Of a DNA stretch of 64,000 nt, positions 45,540-58,620 are shown piece by piece. This DNA comes from Diphasiastrum complanatum. Taxonomy: Eukaryota > Streptophyta > Lycopodiopsida > Lycopodiales > Lycopodiaceae. The translations under genes were made by a program, and so were the position numbers. The number at the start of each line of letters is the position of its first letter. The first letter of the stretch is position 1. The notes under the pieces are model-generated. The model ran no database searches and was not told the DNA's origin. It saw nothing but the letters and a program-made list of their open reading frames with translations. The stretch spans positions 21,929,436 to 21,993,435 of the forward strand of contig CM055093.1 in the NCBI GenBank assembly GCA_029204225.1. The letters are read 5' to 3'.

Positions 45540-46550
45540 TTATACTGGTACATAAACCTCTCATCATTGTTGTATCACAACAAATAACTCTTTTTCTGAG
45601 TTGTATAATGCAAATAAGGTCCAGTAAGTTTCTTACTCTCAACCACTATGAGTTTATGATTATGTAAAAGAACTGCTCCTATTGTCGAATCACTTGCATC
45701 GGTTCTAGTAAGTAAGATAAATCTGTATCCGCAATTTATAAAACAGGAGCTGAAAGCACCATATGTTTGAGCTTCTCAAACACTTGTTAAGTTTTTCATT
45801 CCACTCAATAGACAAACTAGGTTGATCTCTCTTCTTTTTCTTGTTAACTTTTCCTTTTGTTTATTAAGAGGCGCTACGACTTTTGCATAATTCTCTATAG
45901 ACCTTCAAAAGAAAACTATAAAATTGAGAAATGATTTAACTTCTCTATCTGTTTTTGGTATCAACCATTCAAATATTGTCTCGATTTGATCTTCATCTAT
46001 CTTCAACTCTTCCGAGGTGATCTTATGACCAAGATATACTAATTCATGCTTAAGGAATTCACATTTGGATTCCTTAGCCAGACATTTTCCTTCTTTTGAG
46101 AATCCACACAATAGTCTTGATATGATTTATATGCTCCTTAAGAGTTCCACTGTAGATGAGAATATCATCAAAACATACAACTACAAATTGACCCAGGTAT
46201 GGATGAAATATATCTTTTATTATCTGTTAAAATGTCACAGGTGCATCCGTTAATCCAAAATGAGGCATTAAAAACTCATAAAGATCAAAACTCGTTTGAG
46301 AATAAGTCTTTTGCACATCATTTGGATAAATTCTAATTTGATGATATCCAATTCTGAGATCTATTTTTGTGAAGTATTTAGCTCTATCTAATAGATCTAC
46401 CATATCATCCATTCTGGGCAATGGATATTTATTTTTAGTAGTTACTTTATTCAACCCCTTTTAATCCACACATATGTAGAAGCCTTCATCTTTCTTTGCT
46501 TTTAGAAGAACAAGAGCACTCTATGGTGATTTACTGATTCAATATGTCCC
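45540..46550 (-). pseudogene. gypsy D reverse transcriptase and RNase H remnant
   Basis: RT motifs are NKYPLPRMDD, FTKIDLRIGYHQIRI, FGLTDAPVTF and FDDILIYSG (the catalytic box is FDD). They are followed by LVYLGHKIT and the connection segment WLIPKTDREVKSFLNF. RNase H is recognisable as ASDSTIGAVL and ESKKLTGPYLHYTTQKKSYLL. Frame changes occur near 46230, 46111 and 45900. Confidence 0.82.
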
Positions 46551-46651
46551 ATCTTAAGATAATTTTCGATAAGTCCATAAACTCTTGGAGATAAGAGTCC
46601 AAACTCTTCGTCTCCATTTTGTAATTAATGAATTTTTGATAGCAATCTAAA

Positions 46652-46951
46652 TCATCCACAACCATAGACAATTTTTTGTTTAATAAACTCTTCCCACGTA
46701 GCCGCCATGACGTGAAGCCTCGTCACAAAAAAATGGAACACTCTCAATTTTTTTTCTTTTTCATGGATTCTGTGTAGACTAAAGTAACTGGTCCACTTGG
46801 TCAACCAATCATCTACTACCTCATGCTTCTTTTCCTTTTTTCTCTCCCATATACGGTTTAGGTTGAAACCCCAGATTTGGTGTAGATAAGGCTTTACTTG
46901 ATTTAATAGAGCTTCCATCTGTTTGTCCCACAAATTATTGTGATTGTTCAT
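46652..46951 (-). pseudogene. gypsy D gag fragment
   Basis: The segment around DDWLTKWTSYFSLHRIHEKEK followed by AATWEEF matches the retrotransposon gag pattern (WL...YF.L..I.E.EK......L...A..WW). It breaks off before the zinc knuckle and is followed within 100 bases by RT sequence, so gag end and protease are deleted. Confidence 0.7.
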
Positions 46952-46990
46952 TTTGTTAAGTGCCGAACTCAGCGGCTAACAAATCTATAA

Positions 46991-48419
46991 GTAGGTCGGC
47001 ATAGAAACCGTTCCCTCGAGACATTATTGTCAGTCATTATTGATCACCTAAAACAAGAAATAGTTTCAGTTAGTTGACAAATATCAAAATCCTCAACCAA
47101 AAGTGAAAGTAACTATGGCCTAATAAACCAACTGATTTCATCTTAGTTAAGTCATTCACTTTACAAGCCAATTTCATTTTAATCAATAACTGATAGATTT
47201 TGACAAAATCGAAACTATAGTTCTTTCAAAAATATATGTAACTTGAATGTTTGAATTCCATCAAATATGCACCAAAACTGTACAATCGATTTTTATCATT
47301 AAATTTTCAATTTCACTGTTATCAATCCATATCAAATTGATTTTGAAACATTAGGCATGCATCAGAATTCACATGTAGTGATTTACGAACAAATTGATTT
47401 TTTTAAGTAAACTACCTACCTGAACAAAAAAAACGTTTTTGAACTCAAAAATGACTTTTTTTTTTTTTTTTTTTTTTATATTGAGAACATGCACATTAAT
47501 GCTTAACTTCCATACATGCAATTAGAACATTTCAAAATTTGCAAAAATTTTGAACTAAAAGTTGTCAAAACTTCTTATGTGATCATAACTTTGGCTACGT
47601 TTCACTAAATTGGTTGCTATAAAGCATAGTACAAAGGGAGAATAGGTTAGCAAGATGATTACCATGTCACCCTACCACCTAGGATTCACACATGTGAGCT
47701 GTTAAGACCAGAAAATACTATAGGGGAAGACATTTTTTCAAAGAGAAATCTCTAAAACCACATCTCAGCTTGGCATGCTATCAAATAGAGGTTACAAACA
47801 GCCTACTAAGGTTCATTAGAGAGTAATAGAAGCTTCTGTCAGGCTTAACAAAGATCAATAGCCTCATATCCCTCGAAAAATGGATTTTAGGAGAGCGCCT
47901 ACATGCATTCTTGGGTGAATTGTTGCCTAAGCCTCCCACTACTAGATTGGGTACATGAGAGCTTGAATTAGAGGCAATTTCACCTATCTTTCAGACTATA
48001 TATAGGTTCAGAGGTTTCAGGTACGATATGAAAAGTTATTCATGCCCAAAAATCATCAAATACACTAAATTTGAGGTCTTTGGACTCTTAACAGTGACCA
48101 CTGCCTACCAAACTTGTTCACAACCTCTAGACAACTTCATTGTATCTTTGAGAATGTGCATGCAAATATATAGAGTCAAATTCTTGAAAAAATGAAAAAA
48201 CCATGTACATGACCAAATTTTGAATTTTTGGCATGTTTTGATGGAGCAAATCCACATGCAAGTGCAATCAGACTCTATCTATGGTAATTCATCTACATGC
48301 AAGTGTGAAAGATTATGATTATGCTCAATATCAATTCAAGCCAAAATCATCAAATTTTGACCAAACTACAGTCTCGATTCAATATTGACCATATAATTGG
48401 CATGCAATTATTAGAACCC
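46991..48419. other. AT-rich spacer between gypsy D and copia C
   Basis: No coding similarity. A T24-like homopolymer run lies at about 47455-47478. It may include old LTR sequence of element D, but no partner was found. Confidence 0.45.
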
Positions 48420-48429
48420 ATGGAATTCA

Positions 48430-50292
48430 TTGAAGAAGCTTTATGAATCCAAGTCTACTTCTAGAGTGTTGACTCTAAGAAGGCAAATCTTTTCTTGTTT
48501 GCAAAAGAATGAAGAAAGTCCAAGTACTTTTGTTTTGAGAATGAAAGCATTGAATGATGAGTTAGCTTGCATAGATGAAAGCATTAAGGAAGGGGAGCTC
48601 ATTCAAGTGATTCTTAATGGCTTGTTGGATGCTCATGCTAACATTGTTCAAAGTATTGCTATTCAAAAGACTTTGCCAAGTTTGATGGATCTTCAAGAGA
48701 TCTTGATCAATGAGGAATATAGGCTTCAAGCAAGAGGTGGATCTACATCGACACTTCAAGAGGATGCTATGTTCACAAAGGGCAAATTCAAGGGCAAAAC
48801 CAAAAGCAAGTGGTTTAAAGGGCAAGATCAAGTGGATGCTTCTTCAAGTGGCAAAAAGAAGGATAGATCAAAGCTCAAGTGCTTCTATTGTGGCATCAAA
48901 GGACACTTTGCAAGCGAGTGCTACAAGAAGAAGAGAGATCAAGGAGACAAGCAAGGTAATCTTACTCTTGATGAGGATGGTTTGGATGTGCAAGATGCAA
49001 ATGATGATGCTTTTGTGATGTCTTCATGTATGCTTGCTAATGATGGAGATCTAGATCCTTGGTGGATTGATAGTGGAGCAAGTTCACACATGACCTTTCA
49101 CAAAGAGTACTTCACTTCTTTGTTGGCATATGGAGATGACAAGAGGGTGATCTACACGGCCAATGATGGTGAGTGTGCAATCAAAGGGATTGGCACAATT
49201 CCTATTTCTCTCTCTACAAATAGGAATGTTCATTTGGAGGATGTCTTGTTTATTCCATCTATTACCAAGAATTTGCTTAGTGTGAGTCAAATGCTAAGTA
49301 AGGGCCTCAAGGTGGAGTTTGATGGATATTCTTGTTTGATCAAAAGGAAGGATGTCTTGATTGGAAAAGGTAAAAGGCAAGGGAAGTTGTTCAAACTTGA
49401 TGCTTGTGTTATTGCTAATCAAGTTGGATGTGTTGCAAGGGAGCAAATTTCTATTCAAGAGGTTTGGCACAAAAGGATGGGACACCTCAACTTCAAGTCA
49501 TTGGAGGTAATGGCAAGGAAGAAGGTTGTGTTTGGTCTTTCAAGTTCCTTAAGTAATGACAAGCATGTTTGTGAGTCTTGTGCTTTGTCTAAGTCACATA
49601 GACTACGACTACCTTATACTAGATCTATTTCTAGATGTACAAAGCCTTTTCAACTTGTACATTCGGATATTCATGGATTTACTACAATTAGCAATAGTGG
49701 AGCTAAGATGTATGTAACATTCATTGATGATTTTAGTAGATTTTGTTGGATCTATCTACTAAAGAGCAAGGATGAAGTGTATGATGTCTTTGTCAAGTTC
49801 AAGAATGCAAGGGAGAACCAATTTTCCACAAAGATCAAGTGCTTGAGAGCTGACAATGGTGATGAGTACATATCTAACAAGTTCAAGGCCTTTTGTGATG
49901 AGCATCGGATCAAGAGGGAGTATACAACATCAAGGACCCGACAACAAAATGGAGTGACTGAAAGGAAGAATAGAACTTTATGTGAAAGTGCTAAAGCTAT
50001 GAGGTTAAGTGCTAATCTTGACAAACCAATTTGTGATCAAGCTTTGTTGTGTGCCAATTTCTTGTGCAATAGGTGGCCGAGTGCTATTTTGGATGGAAGG
50101 ACACCTTTTGAGATGCTATTCAAGAGGAGGCCGAGTGTCAACTTTCTAAGAACCTTTGGATGCACATGCTATGTCAACATTACTATTGATGATAGGACCA
50201 AGGAGGATCCATCTTCAAGAAGAGGTATTTTTGTTGGATATAGTGAGGTGAGTAAAGCTACAAGGTTTACATTCCTTCTATTAGCAAAGTGA
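48430..50292 (+). pseudogene. copia C gag-protease-integrase polyprotein (N-terminally truncated)
   Basis: 620 codons. Residues 1-110 are the end of a UBN2-type gag. The CCHC zinc knuckle CFYCGIKGHFASEC is at about 151-164 and the protease motif WIDSGASSHM at 212-221. GAG-pre-integrase has VWHKRMGHLN and CESCALSKSH. The integrase catalytic residues Asp413 (HSDIHG), Asp475 (ADNGDEY) and Glu511 (GVTERKNRT) are all present with the D-35-E spacing. A one-base frameshift near 50265 ends the frame. The integrase reading continues in another frame from about 50270 to 50684 (VIFGRDAIFDE, QARKEKEWIQAMDLEYQSL). The protease and integrase core look undamaged. Confidence 0.9.
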
Positions 50293-50739
50293 TTTTTGGT
50301 AGAGATGCCATTTTTGATGAGGGGAACATTCCAAAGGTGTCTTCAAGCATGATTGATGGTAAAGTAGATGGATCTAACATTCTTGATGTTGATGAGAAGG
50401 ATCCTACTTTGGATGGTGGTGATGATGGACCTTCATCAAGTCAAAAGCCAAGGAGAACATCAAGAGAAAGACAAGTACCTTCAAGGCTCACATATGATCA
50501 AAAGGGTAAGCAAGTAGTTTCTGGAAATTATGTTGCTTTCCTAACCTCTTTGGATGAGCCTACAAGTGTATATCAAGCAAGGAAAGAAAAGGAGTGGATC
50601 CAAGCAATGGATCTTGAGTATCAATCTCTTATGAAGAGTGGAACATCTTTTGGAAGATTTTCTTGTGTACATGGAGCTATGTAAGTGGATGGATGTTGTC
50701 TTGCTGTAAAATCAAGTAATGGATCTTGAAAACAAATTT

Positions 50740-51728
50740 TGTTCAATGACTTTGATGATCAAGTTGAAGATCAAGAGGTTGATCTCAAAGCGCTTCAACT
50801 AGTCAAAAGGGAAGTTGGCAATTTGGAGCTAGTCAAGAGCATCAAAGGAGAGGTAATTGGCAAAGGTGTTATGGATCTATTTTTGCAGCATATTGAAGAC
50901 TCAATTTAGGTCAAAGGATCAACAAGGAAGTGTTGTTCAAGTTTACTTTACTTTTTCTATCTCATGTTTGAGCAATTTCATGTGGATGTGTGCAAATTGT
51001 CAAGATATGGTAAAACTAGCTACATTGGTGAGCATTGTTTTGATGTTGGATTTGTACTAGCATTATTGGCTGATTTTGCTGATGGAAATGAAGCTATTGG
51101 AGGTTCATTATGTCACTCATCCATGGCTAAGTTCTCAAGTGTTGAGCTACTTGGTGCCAATACTTGGAGATTGTCAATTTTTGGTGAATTCATGGTCATT
51201 TTCTTGTGTCAAGTAGATCTTGAAGATGGACTAGTGCAAACTACTTGGTTTATGGAGTCATGTGGTGCTAGATTTGCATCATTAATGTACTCACCTACTC
51301 ATGGATTTCCAAGGTTTGATGGTTTCTTGTGGCAAGATGAAGATGGAGGCTCATTCATGGAGTATCATGGTGGATACAAGGCAACAAAGGACAAAGGAGG
51401 AGGAGACATGCAAGCAAAAGTTGATCACTCACATTTATTGTTTGTTTGCTGTATTTTTCCAGAGAGTTCAGAGTTGGAAGCATGGTGGAATCATTTCATT
51501 TACAATCTATTTGATTCTTCATGTTCTAGTCACATTTTTACATGTAAAATTGATGTAAGAAATAGTGAAGCATCCCAAGTGGACACTATTCTCTATATCA
51601 ATTATGGTTGTTTCTATTTTGAGCATTACACGATCATTGAAAGGAGATCTATTCGTAGGAAGAAAATCATTCTTATGATGGATCAAAGTTCTATTGGCAA
51701 AAACTATGCTAGGAGCATTGGAAGCTAG
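50740..51728 (+). CDS. Unrecognised ORF replacing the RT domain of copia C
   Basis: Between the RT start (ends about 50645) and RNase H (from about 51733) there is no RT motif: no ARLVARG, ALYGLKQ or YVDD. Instead a frame open from 50964 to 51728 (254 codons) extends back to about 50740 with a single TAG at 50908. It contains FEQFHVDVCKLS, GFVLALLADFADGNEAIG and YHGGYKATKDKGGGD. No family was recognised. The base composition resembles the flanking element. It could be a captured host sequence, an old insertion or chance frame. Confidence 0.4.
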
Positions 51729-51732
51729 GAAA

Positions 51733-52300
51733 GCGAGTTTTGAGGTACATCATTGGAACTCGAGATTTTGGCATATTGTATGAGGGATCATCACCTAATC
51801 TTTTTGGATTTTCAGATTTGGACTATGCTGGAGATGTAATGGATAGGAAATCCATTAGTTCTTATTGTATTTTCATAGGTGATGGAGCTATATCATGGAT
51901 GTCAAAGAAACAAGCCACTATCTCATTGTCATCTAGTGAGGCCGAGTACAAAGCTCTTACACATTGCACAAAGGAGATGGTATGGATCAAGAGGATGATC
52001 AAGGATCTTCACTTGCTGGATTTTTCAGAGAGCCCAATCATATTTTGTGACAATCAATCAGCCCAAAGAATGGCATCCAATCCTATCTTTCATGCTAGGA
52101 GCAAGCATATTGAGATACAATATCATTTTGTGAGGGAGCGAGTCATTGCAAAGGAGGTGGAGCTTCAACATGTCTCTTCAAGGGAATGTGTAGCTGATAT
52201 CTTCACCAAAGCATTGGGAAAAGACTTTTTCATGAAGCATAGAACTTTACTTGGAGTATTATCAAAGTCTGTGCTAAAACTAGTTGAAGAGGGAGTGTGA
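51733..52300 (+). pseudogene. copia C RNase H domain
   Basis: RVLRYIIGTRDFGI opens the domain. It continues with GFSDLDYAGD, KSISSYCIF, SWMSKKQATISLSSSEAEYKAL, FCDNQSAQRMA, HARSKHIEI and VADIFTKALG, ending just before the 3' LTR. The domain is complete and unbroken, but upstream RT is absent. Confidence 0.9.
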
Positions 52301-52946
52301 AAGATTCAACTAGTTTCATCACATTTTGCAATATTTCCATATTTGGCATATTGAGGCCAAAACTTGTTTTAGAATTAGAGGTTGACTTTTCAAAGTTCAT
52401 TAGTCTAAATTTCATTTGAATAGACACTTTTTTAAAAGTGTGGGAAAGATAGAATGCAAATTTGAGTAGATTCAATTTGAATAAGTTGGGTACATTGAAT
52501 CTAGACCCAAAATTGGTAGGGTTAGCATTTTGGTGGGAAAGCCAAGTGGCCAAATAGGGTTTGGACCTGTTATAAAAGGATGTAGCTCGTGGAGAGAGTC
52601 ATCTTCTCTCTTATCTATCTCATTTCATGCCTATACATGGTTCTCTTGGGTTCTACTATCCATTGGTGCACTATCTTGGTGATTGCTTGCAATTCTATGT
52701 GTAGAATGATCTATATTTGCTATTTTTGGATCCACACGTGTGAAATACAGTAGCTTGCTGGTTTCGTACGGACAGCAACAGTACATAATCATTTCATTCA
52801 AGTTTGATCAATTTCTATTAGTGTTTGCATCTCAAATTGTGTGTAGATGCTGATTTTTCTACATTGGTGAAATTGGTAGTGTATTTCTCTTTCTAACCAA
52901 AGATCATTCAAGTAGATTGGATCTTAAGGATCTGAAATATTTCACA
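52296..52946 (+). repeat. 3' LTR of copia C
   Basis: 651 bases bounded by TGTGAAA and TTTCACA. It contains TTATAAAAGG (about 52570) as TATA box and follows the polypurine tract directly. Confidence 0.85.
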
Positions 52947-53560
52947 TTCTCTATCTCAAAGGTGTTTTAGAATGGAGATTTTATCATGAATGAAGATCTA
53001 TTTTCAGTCTTGGAAGGTGCTGAGAGCACAGTGTCTCTAATTGCATCAAAAGTTCATTCTATGGAGAAAAGCGAACTTATGATGGGGTCGAGGTTTGAGG
53101 AGGAGTATCCTCAACAAGTATTTTCAAGGAGATCTTCATCATTGTACAAGGCCGATTCCTTGTTCTTTTTATTTTATGGAAAAGAAAGGATAAGTGAAGG
53201 TGGTATTCATTCTATAGTACACACCTATGTCTTTCTTTCTTTAGTTGATGTATTATCTTGCTTAGTTGAGATTTGCTTATCTCAAAGATTAAGTAAGGCT
53301 ATTCTAGTTTTGAATAATGCCTTTAGCTTGGAATTAAATCTAGTCATAAGTGACTTAATTATGTTTCCAAATAATCTAGAAAGCAAGATATTATACCATC
53401 ATTTGTGTGTCTTAAATTGAGTAAGAGAAAGAATAAGAACAAGCTCAAACATATTGAAGAATATGTTCTTTCATGTGATGAGGCATGTTGTAAACTTCTT
53501 GTGAGGTTAAGTGAAGTGAGGACACTTACACCCTCAAGAAAGTATTTAGCCTCAATAAGA
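52947..53560 (+). other. Spacer with an unrecognised 144-codon frame
   Basis: An ATG frame at 52986-53420 reads with plausible composition in its first 60 residues (MNEDLFSVLEGAESTVSL) and then becomes hydrophobic. No family was recognised; it may be a host gene fragment. Confidence 0.3.
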
Positions 53561-53582
53561 TCAAGTTAGAGTTTGATATCAA

Positions 53583-54715
53583 GATTAGATCCGTTGTGGA
53601 TAGAGTTCATAGCGTCCGACGATGTCTTACTGAAGATGAAATACCCTTTGTGATTTTCCTCACTCATGAAGGTATTGGTGCAGGCCATTTCTCTTCTAAA
53701 ATGACGGCTAAGAAAATCCTCTTGGCCGATTTTTGGTGGCCAACATTTTCAAGGATATGCACAATTATACAAAGGCCTGTGATGTCTGCCAATGCACAAA
53801 ATGCTTTCAAAAGACCGACTACATGCCTTTACACCCTGTAACCACTGATCAAGCTTTCCAGAAATGGGAGATTAATTATGTAGAACCCATTAGTCCTGCT
53901 ACTTGGCACACACAATCTCGTTGCATCATAGTAGCTATGGACTATTGTACCAAATGGGCTGAAGCAAGAGCTGTTTGCAATGCTGACGCTCGTTCTACCG
54001 CAAATTTTTTCTATGAACAGATTATCGTTCATTTTCCCTAGAACTTATCAGTGATAGGAGTACACATTTTCTTAACTCTATCATAGCAGATCTTCTTTCT
54101 AAATTTTTTGTGGTACATCACAAAAGTTCCCCATACTATCCAAGATGCAATGGCCAGGCAAAATCCACCAATAAAATCCTATGTGGAATTCTCACCAAAA
54201 CCGTCGAATCCAGCCGATCTGATTGGGAACTAAAACTTCATGCTGCTCTATGGGCTTACCACACCACCCTGAAGAGAGCTACAAGTTTAACCCCTTTTCA
54301 GCTAGCATATGGCCAAGAAGCCATGATGCTTGTAGAATTCCATATTCCATCCCTTCAAGTAGCCTATAATCTTGAGCTAGATAATCGACAGATTCTAGAA
54401 AATAGGTTATTTCATCTGGAACAATTGTGTGAAACATGACGGATCAACATCCATGCTCAACAAGTCCACAAACGTTGACAAAAAGCATGGCATGATCGAT
54501 CCTTAAAACTCAGAGAGTTTCAAGTTGGAGATAAGATCTTGCTCTACTAGGCCAAAGCCTTTAAAGGCAAACTGAAATTCTTTGGGCAAGGTCCTTATGT
54601 CATTCTGGAAATCTTTTCCTCCAGATATGTACAATTCCAAATCCTTCAAGGCGATATTCTAGACATTGTTGTCAGTGGGAGCAGACTAAGAAAGTACAAT
54701 GAGCCTTGTTTTTAT
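53583..54715 (+). pseudogene. Ty3/gypsy integrase remnant (element E)
   Basis: The HHCC zinc finger is split by frameshifts (HEGIGAGHFSSKMTAKKIL, WWPT, CDVCQC). The core has WEINYVEPI, where the first catalytic Asp is Asn (53874-53876). The second Asp is in ISDRSTHFLN-like text reached after a stop near 54040. GQAKSTNKIL has Lys for the catalytic Glu (54161-54163). Then follow WAYHTTLKRATSLTPFQLAYG and a chromodomain-free C-terminus (FQVGDKILL, KLKFFGQGPYVI). Both lost acidic residues fit single G-to-A changes. No RT or gag is attached upstream. Confidence 0.87.
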
Positions 54716-55278
54716 CTTGATATGTATTAGTTGTTTTCTTTTCTACTATTCTTCTTTACTTTTCTTTACTACCTGCCTGTCATTTCAACGATTTCTTTGC
54801 TGTGTTTTTTTGTTTACACCATCAAGATACTATCAGATTAGACATACAATCAGTCTTTTTCTAAGAAAATCACAAATTTTTTTAGAAGATTTGTCTCACA
54901 CCATCTCAGATAAAATTCGCCTGACCCCTTTTTTTATAGTGCACGATTCATTTTTAGCCTCCACGAATTCTATCTCAGAGACAAACTTTTCAGAAATAGA
55001 AAAAGTTAGTTTACTGCATCATATACCCACTGACAGAATTCGTAAACAATTCGTTGAAGCTCAGAATAATCTCCATGATTTCTTTATCATCTCCATGAAT
55101 TCTGATCAGACACATTTTTGTACTATCAGACATTTTTCCTATTTTGAGACACAAAAACTCACTTACAGGAATTCGCCAACCCTCAGAACACTGCCTCAAA
55201 ATTTGCGACCATCATTGTGAAATCGTGGACACTGAGGATGAACTCTAGGTAGAGTTCAAATTCCTGACAAAAAAAAGT

Positions 55279-55288
55279 CTATATATAG
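55279..55288 (+). promoter_or_regulatory. TATA box before the post-integrase ORF
   Basis: CTATATATAG lies 110 bases before ATG 55398 in an otherwise non-coding gap, a plausible core promoter. Confidence 0.45.
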
Positions 55289-55397
55289 ACCTCCACCTTT
55301 TTCTCCACGAATTCATTCTAGATTTCTGCTCTTGAGTTAATGCCAAATTTTTTCATAATTTTCAAACCTTCCAGAACAATCTAGAATCACTATTATC

Positions 55398-56717
55398 ATG
55401 GCTTCTCGGGATCCTACACTCTCTCTACATCATCGTAAGGTCCCAAAGCGTTACACAAGAGACTTATTCTTACTAGAATTTAAGGATCACGCCGACACAG
55501 TACTATTAGCCAATGACATTTTTCTCCGTCTTGGTTTTAATCTCTTGCATCTTCCTGAACAACAACATGAGAGTCTAATCCGTGCTACCTATTCCTCCTA
55601 CTTTGATGAATTTCACACTATTCATAATCTGTCCAAGGATGGCAGCTATGTCACCAATGATATTACACCAAGCAGGATCCAAGTGATCGGATTTTCAGAT
55701 TCTGGCGAGTCAATACATGGTAAGGGCACAAGCTACGACCCGAACTATTTCAAAAAGTTCCTGCTCGACGACGACAAAACCCATCACTCACACCCACGAT
55801 GGCATCGCCATGAAACTTATTAAATATCCCAAGCTATGAGCAGCCACTAAAATACTTTTGATTCTGATGGAGGTCCACATAGTTCGCATGGATTGCATTC
55901 CTCCAAGCGACCTTTTTGCGCTGACCATGATGCTGAGTGACCCCACTCACACCTTTAACTGGGCAGAAAAGATTGTCGACAAACTCTGCTTGACCCTCAA
56001 ACAGCGTAAGGCAACCACTAAATGCGGTTATCTTCTGCAGATGATCATCCAGCAACACCTGGGCCGCAAGACAATTGTCGCTCTCAAGGAGCTGGAGACA
56101 CTGTTTCCTAGCAATAGAAAACGAGCCAGCCCTAGGTAGTAGATCCTACACCAGACCCACCCACCAAGAAGCAGAAAGGCAAAGTGGCCAGCACTGAAGC
56201 TGACATATCTATAGAGATTTTATTCAGTGACATTGGGGCTGAATATGCTGAATCTGGTGGAAGCCTTAAACCCTCTCAGGTCTCAAAGGAGGTCTTAGCA
56301 CAACAAGAAGCCCTTCTCCAATAGGCTATGACAAGAAGGCAGGTGGAAGCAGTAGCAGGTAGCTCTACAACAATAGGCAGCTCTGGGGATGCTGACACGT
56401 CTAGCTCTAGTTCAGTTGGTGGGATTCAAGCCACTCTGGGCACTTCAGCAGTCCAGGCAACCTTCCCTCCACCCCCCACCTCTCTACCACTACAGATACT
56501 ACTTGCTACCACTTCCACTCCTTCCATCACATTTAATACCGGATTTGACTCTACTATTCCAACAAAACCTTCTCCTATACATAACTCCCCTCTGCTTGAC
56601 TCCTGTGGTGAATCGCATTCCAGAAGTATGCGGACCTGCATTGTTATGTTCCAGAGAGAAGGAGCATCCTCGTTTCATATTAACTTGTGCAACGCGATGA
56701 TGACAACCATAAAATAG
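55398..56717 (+). pseudogene. Unrecognised ORF downstream of gypsy integrase (broken)
   Basis: Reads from ATG 55398 (MASRDPTLSLHHRKVPKR) to TAA 55821. It appears to continue in another frame as DGIAMKLIKYPKL, then an open segment 55858-56139 (DLFALTMMLSDP, CGYLLQMIIQQHLGR, RKRASPR). A Ser/Thr/Pro-rich part follows at 56328-56717. About 440 codons in all, with at least two frame changes and several stops. It may be the extra 3' ORF some plant gypsy elements carry, or the gag of another element. No domain was recognised. Confidence 0.4.
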
Positions 56718-56839
56718 TCTTATGGTTGTGAGCATTTGGCATATATTTTCTCTATCATGTGCTCTGACTGATTCTTGTTGTTATGTGTAATTCCTTTGAA
56801 GGTGATGGCCATTCTAATTTCTTATTTGGAATGATTGGT

Positions 56840-57185
56840 TTGCCCAAATATTTTGATAGGCTTACTCATATGGACCAGAGGCTATTGCATTCAGTATTTT
56901 GCTAGAGCAACTAGCGGAAGAGAGCATAAAAACTCACCTTGGGGACTTCTACGTGGGCTTGAACTGCAAGGCACAGAAAAGAACTTAAGAGAGCATGTGA
57001 GACTTGGAATTGAAAAGTTTTTTGCAACTAGAATCTCTCAACGCAGGCTACAACATCACCTGGATGGTGGCATTAGAGAACAAACAGATTTTTTAAATGC
57101 TTTGCTTTCGCTAAAAGCTGAAGATAGCCTATCTGATATTTGCATGATGGTCTTGCCCTCCATGAGTAATTTTGTGAGGGAGTAG
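56840..57185 (+). pseudogene. Possible cytochrome P450 fragment
   Basis: The frame contains PWGLLRGLELQGTEKNLREH, then IEKFFATRISQRR, then DFLNALLSLKAEDSLSD. This order resembles plant A-type P450s before the I helix (PWLRxLDLQG..K......DEFF..II.EH.....DFLDVLLSLK.ED.LSD). The oxygen-binding (A/G)GxDT and heme Cys motifs are not present downstream, and the frame ends at 57185. It is at most a remnant. Confidence 0.4.
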
Positions 57186-58310
<1,125 letters not shown>

Positions 58311-58620
58311 TTTAAGAGAGGAAATTAAACAATTATGTTAGTTAAAAATTGCTTCTAAATATTATCTCTGTGTTTTGAAATCCTAAGCAAAAGTCAAAAC
58401 TATCAGATTAGCAATTTGGATTTTGAGATCTCGAGGCTTTAAAAAAACAATCTAACCTAGCACTTTCCCCCTCATATGGTAGTTGCCATGTTTTTGTGGG
58501 CTACCAACCCCTTATAGTGCTTTTGGCGCTTTACGTCTTTGCAGTCTTAGTAGAGTTTCGATGCAATTGGGATGGCGGCTATGCTTGCTAATATTTGACA
58601 ATAGAATGCACTTTTTGATT

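Larger units (their letters stand above)
44608..46990 (-). mobile_element. Ty3/gypsy retrotransposon remnant D
   Basis: Gag, RT and RNase H segments lie in that order on the minus strand, followed by a polypurine tract at about 44625-44609. Protease, part of RT and all of integrase are missing or unreadable. The 5' LTR could not be identified upstream of 46990. Confidence 0.75.
48420..52946 (+). mobile_element. Ty1/copia retrotransposon C, 5'-truncated, with foreign ORF in place of RT
   Basis: Lacks the 5' LTR and the first part of gag. It then carries gag-protease-integrase in one 620-codon frame, an integrase C-terminal/linker frame, a ~1-kb block without RT similarity, RNase H, polypurine tract GAAGAGGGAG, and a 3' LTR at 52296-52946 with perfect TGTGAAA/TTTCACA termini. 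The intact long frame suggests it is younger than A1, A2 or G. Confidence 0.9.

Noticed and set aside
48562-50024. Minus-strand frames of 63-90 codons across copia C
   Set aside because: Shadows of the 620-codon plus-strand polyprotein.
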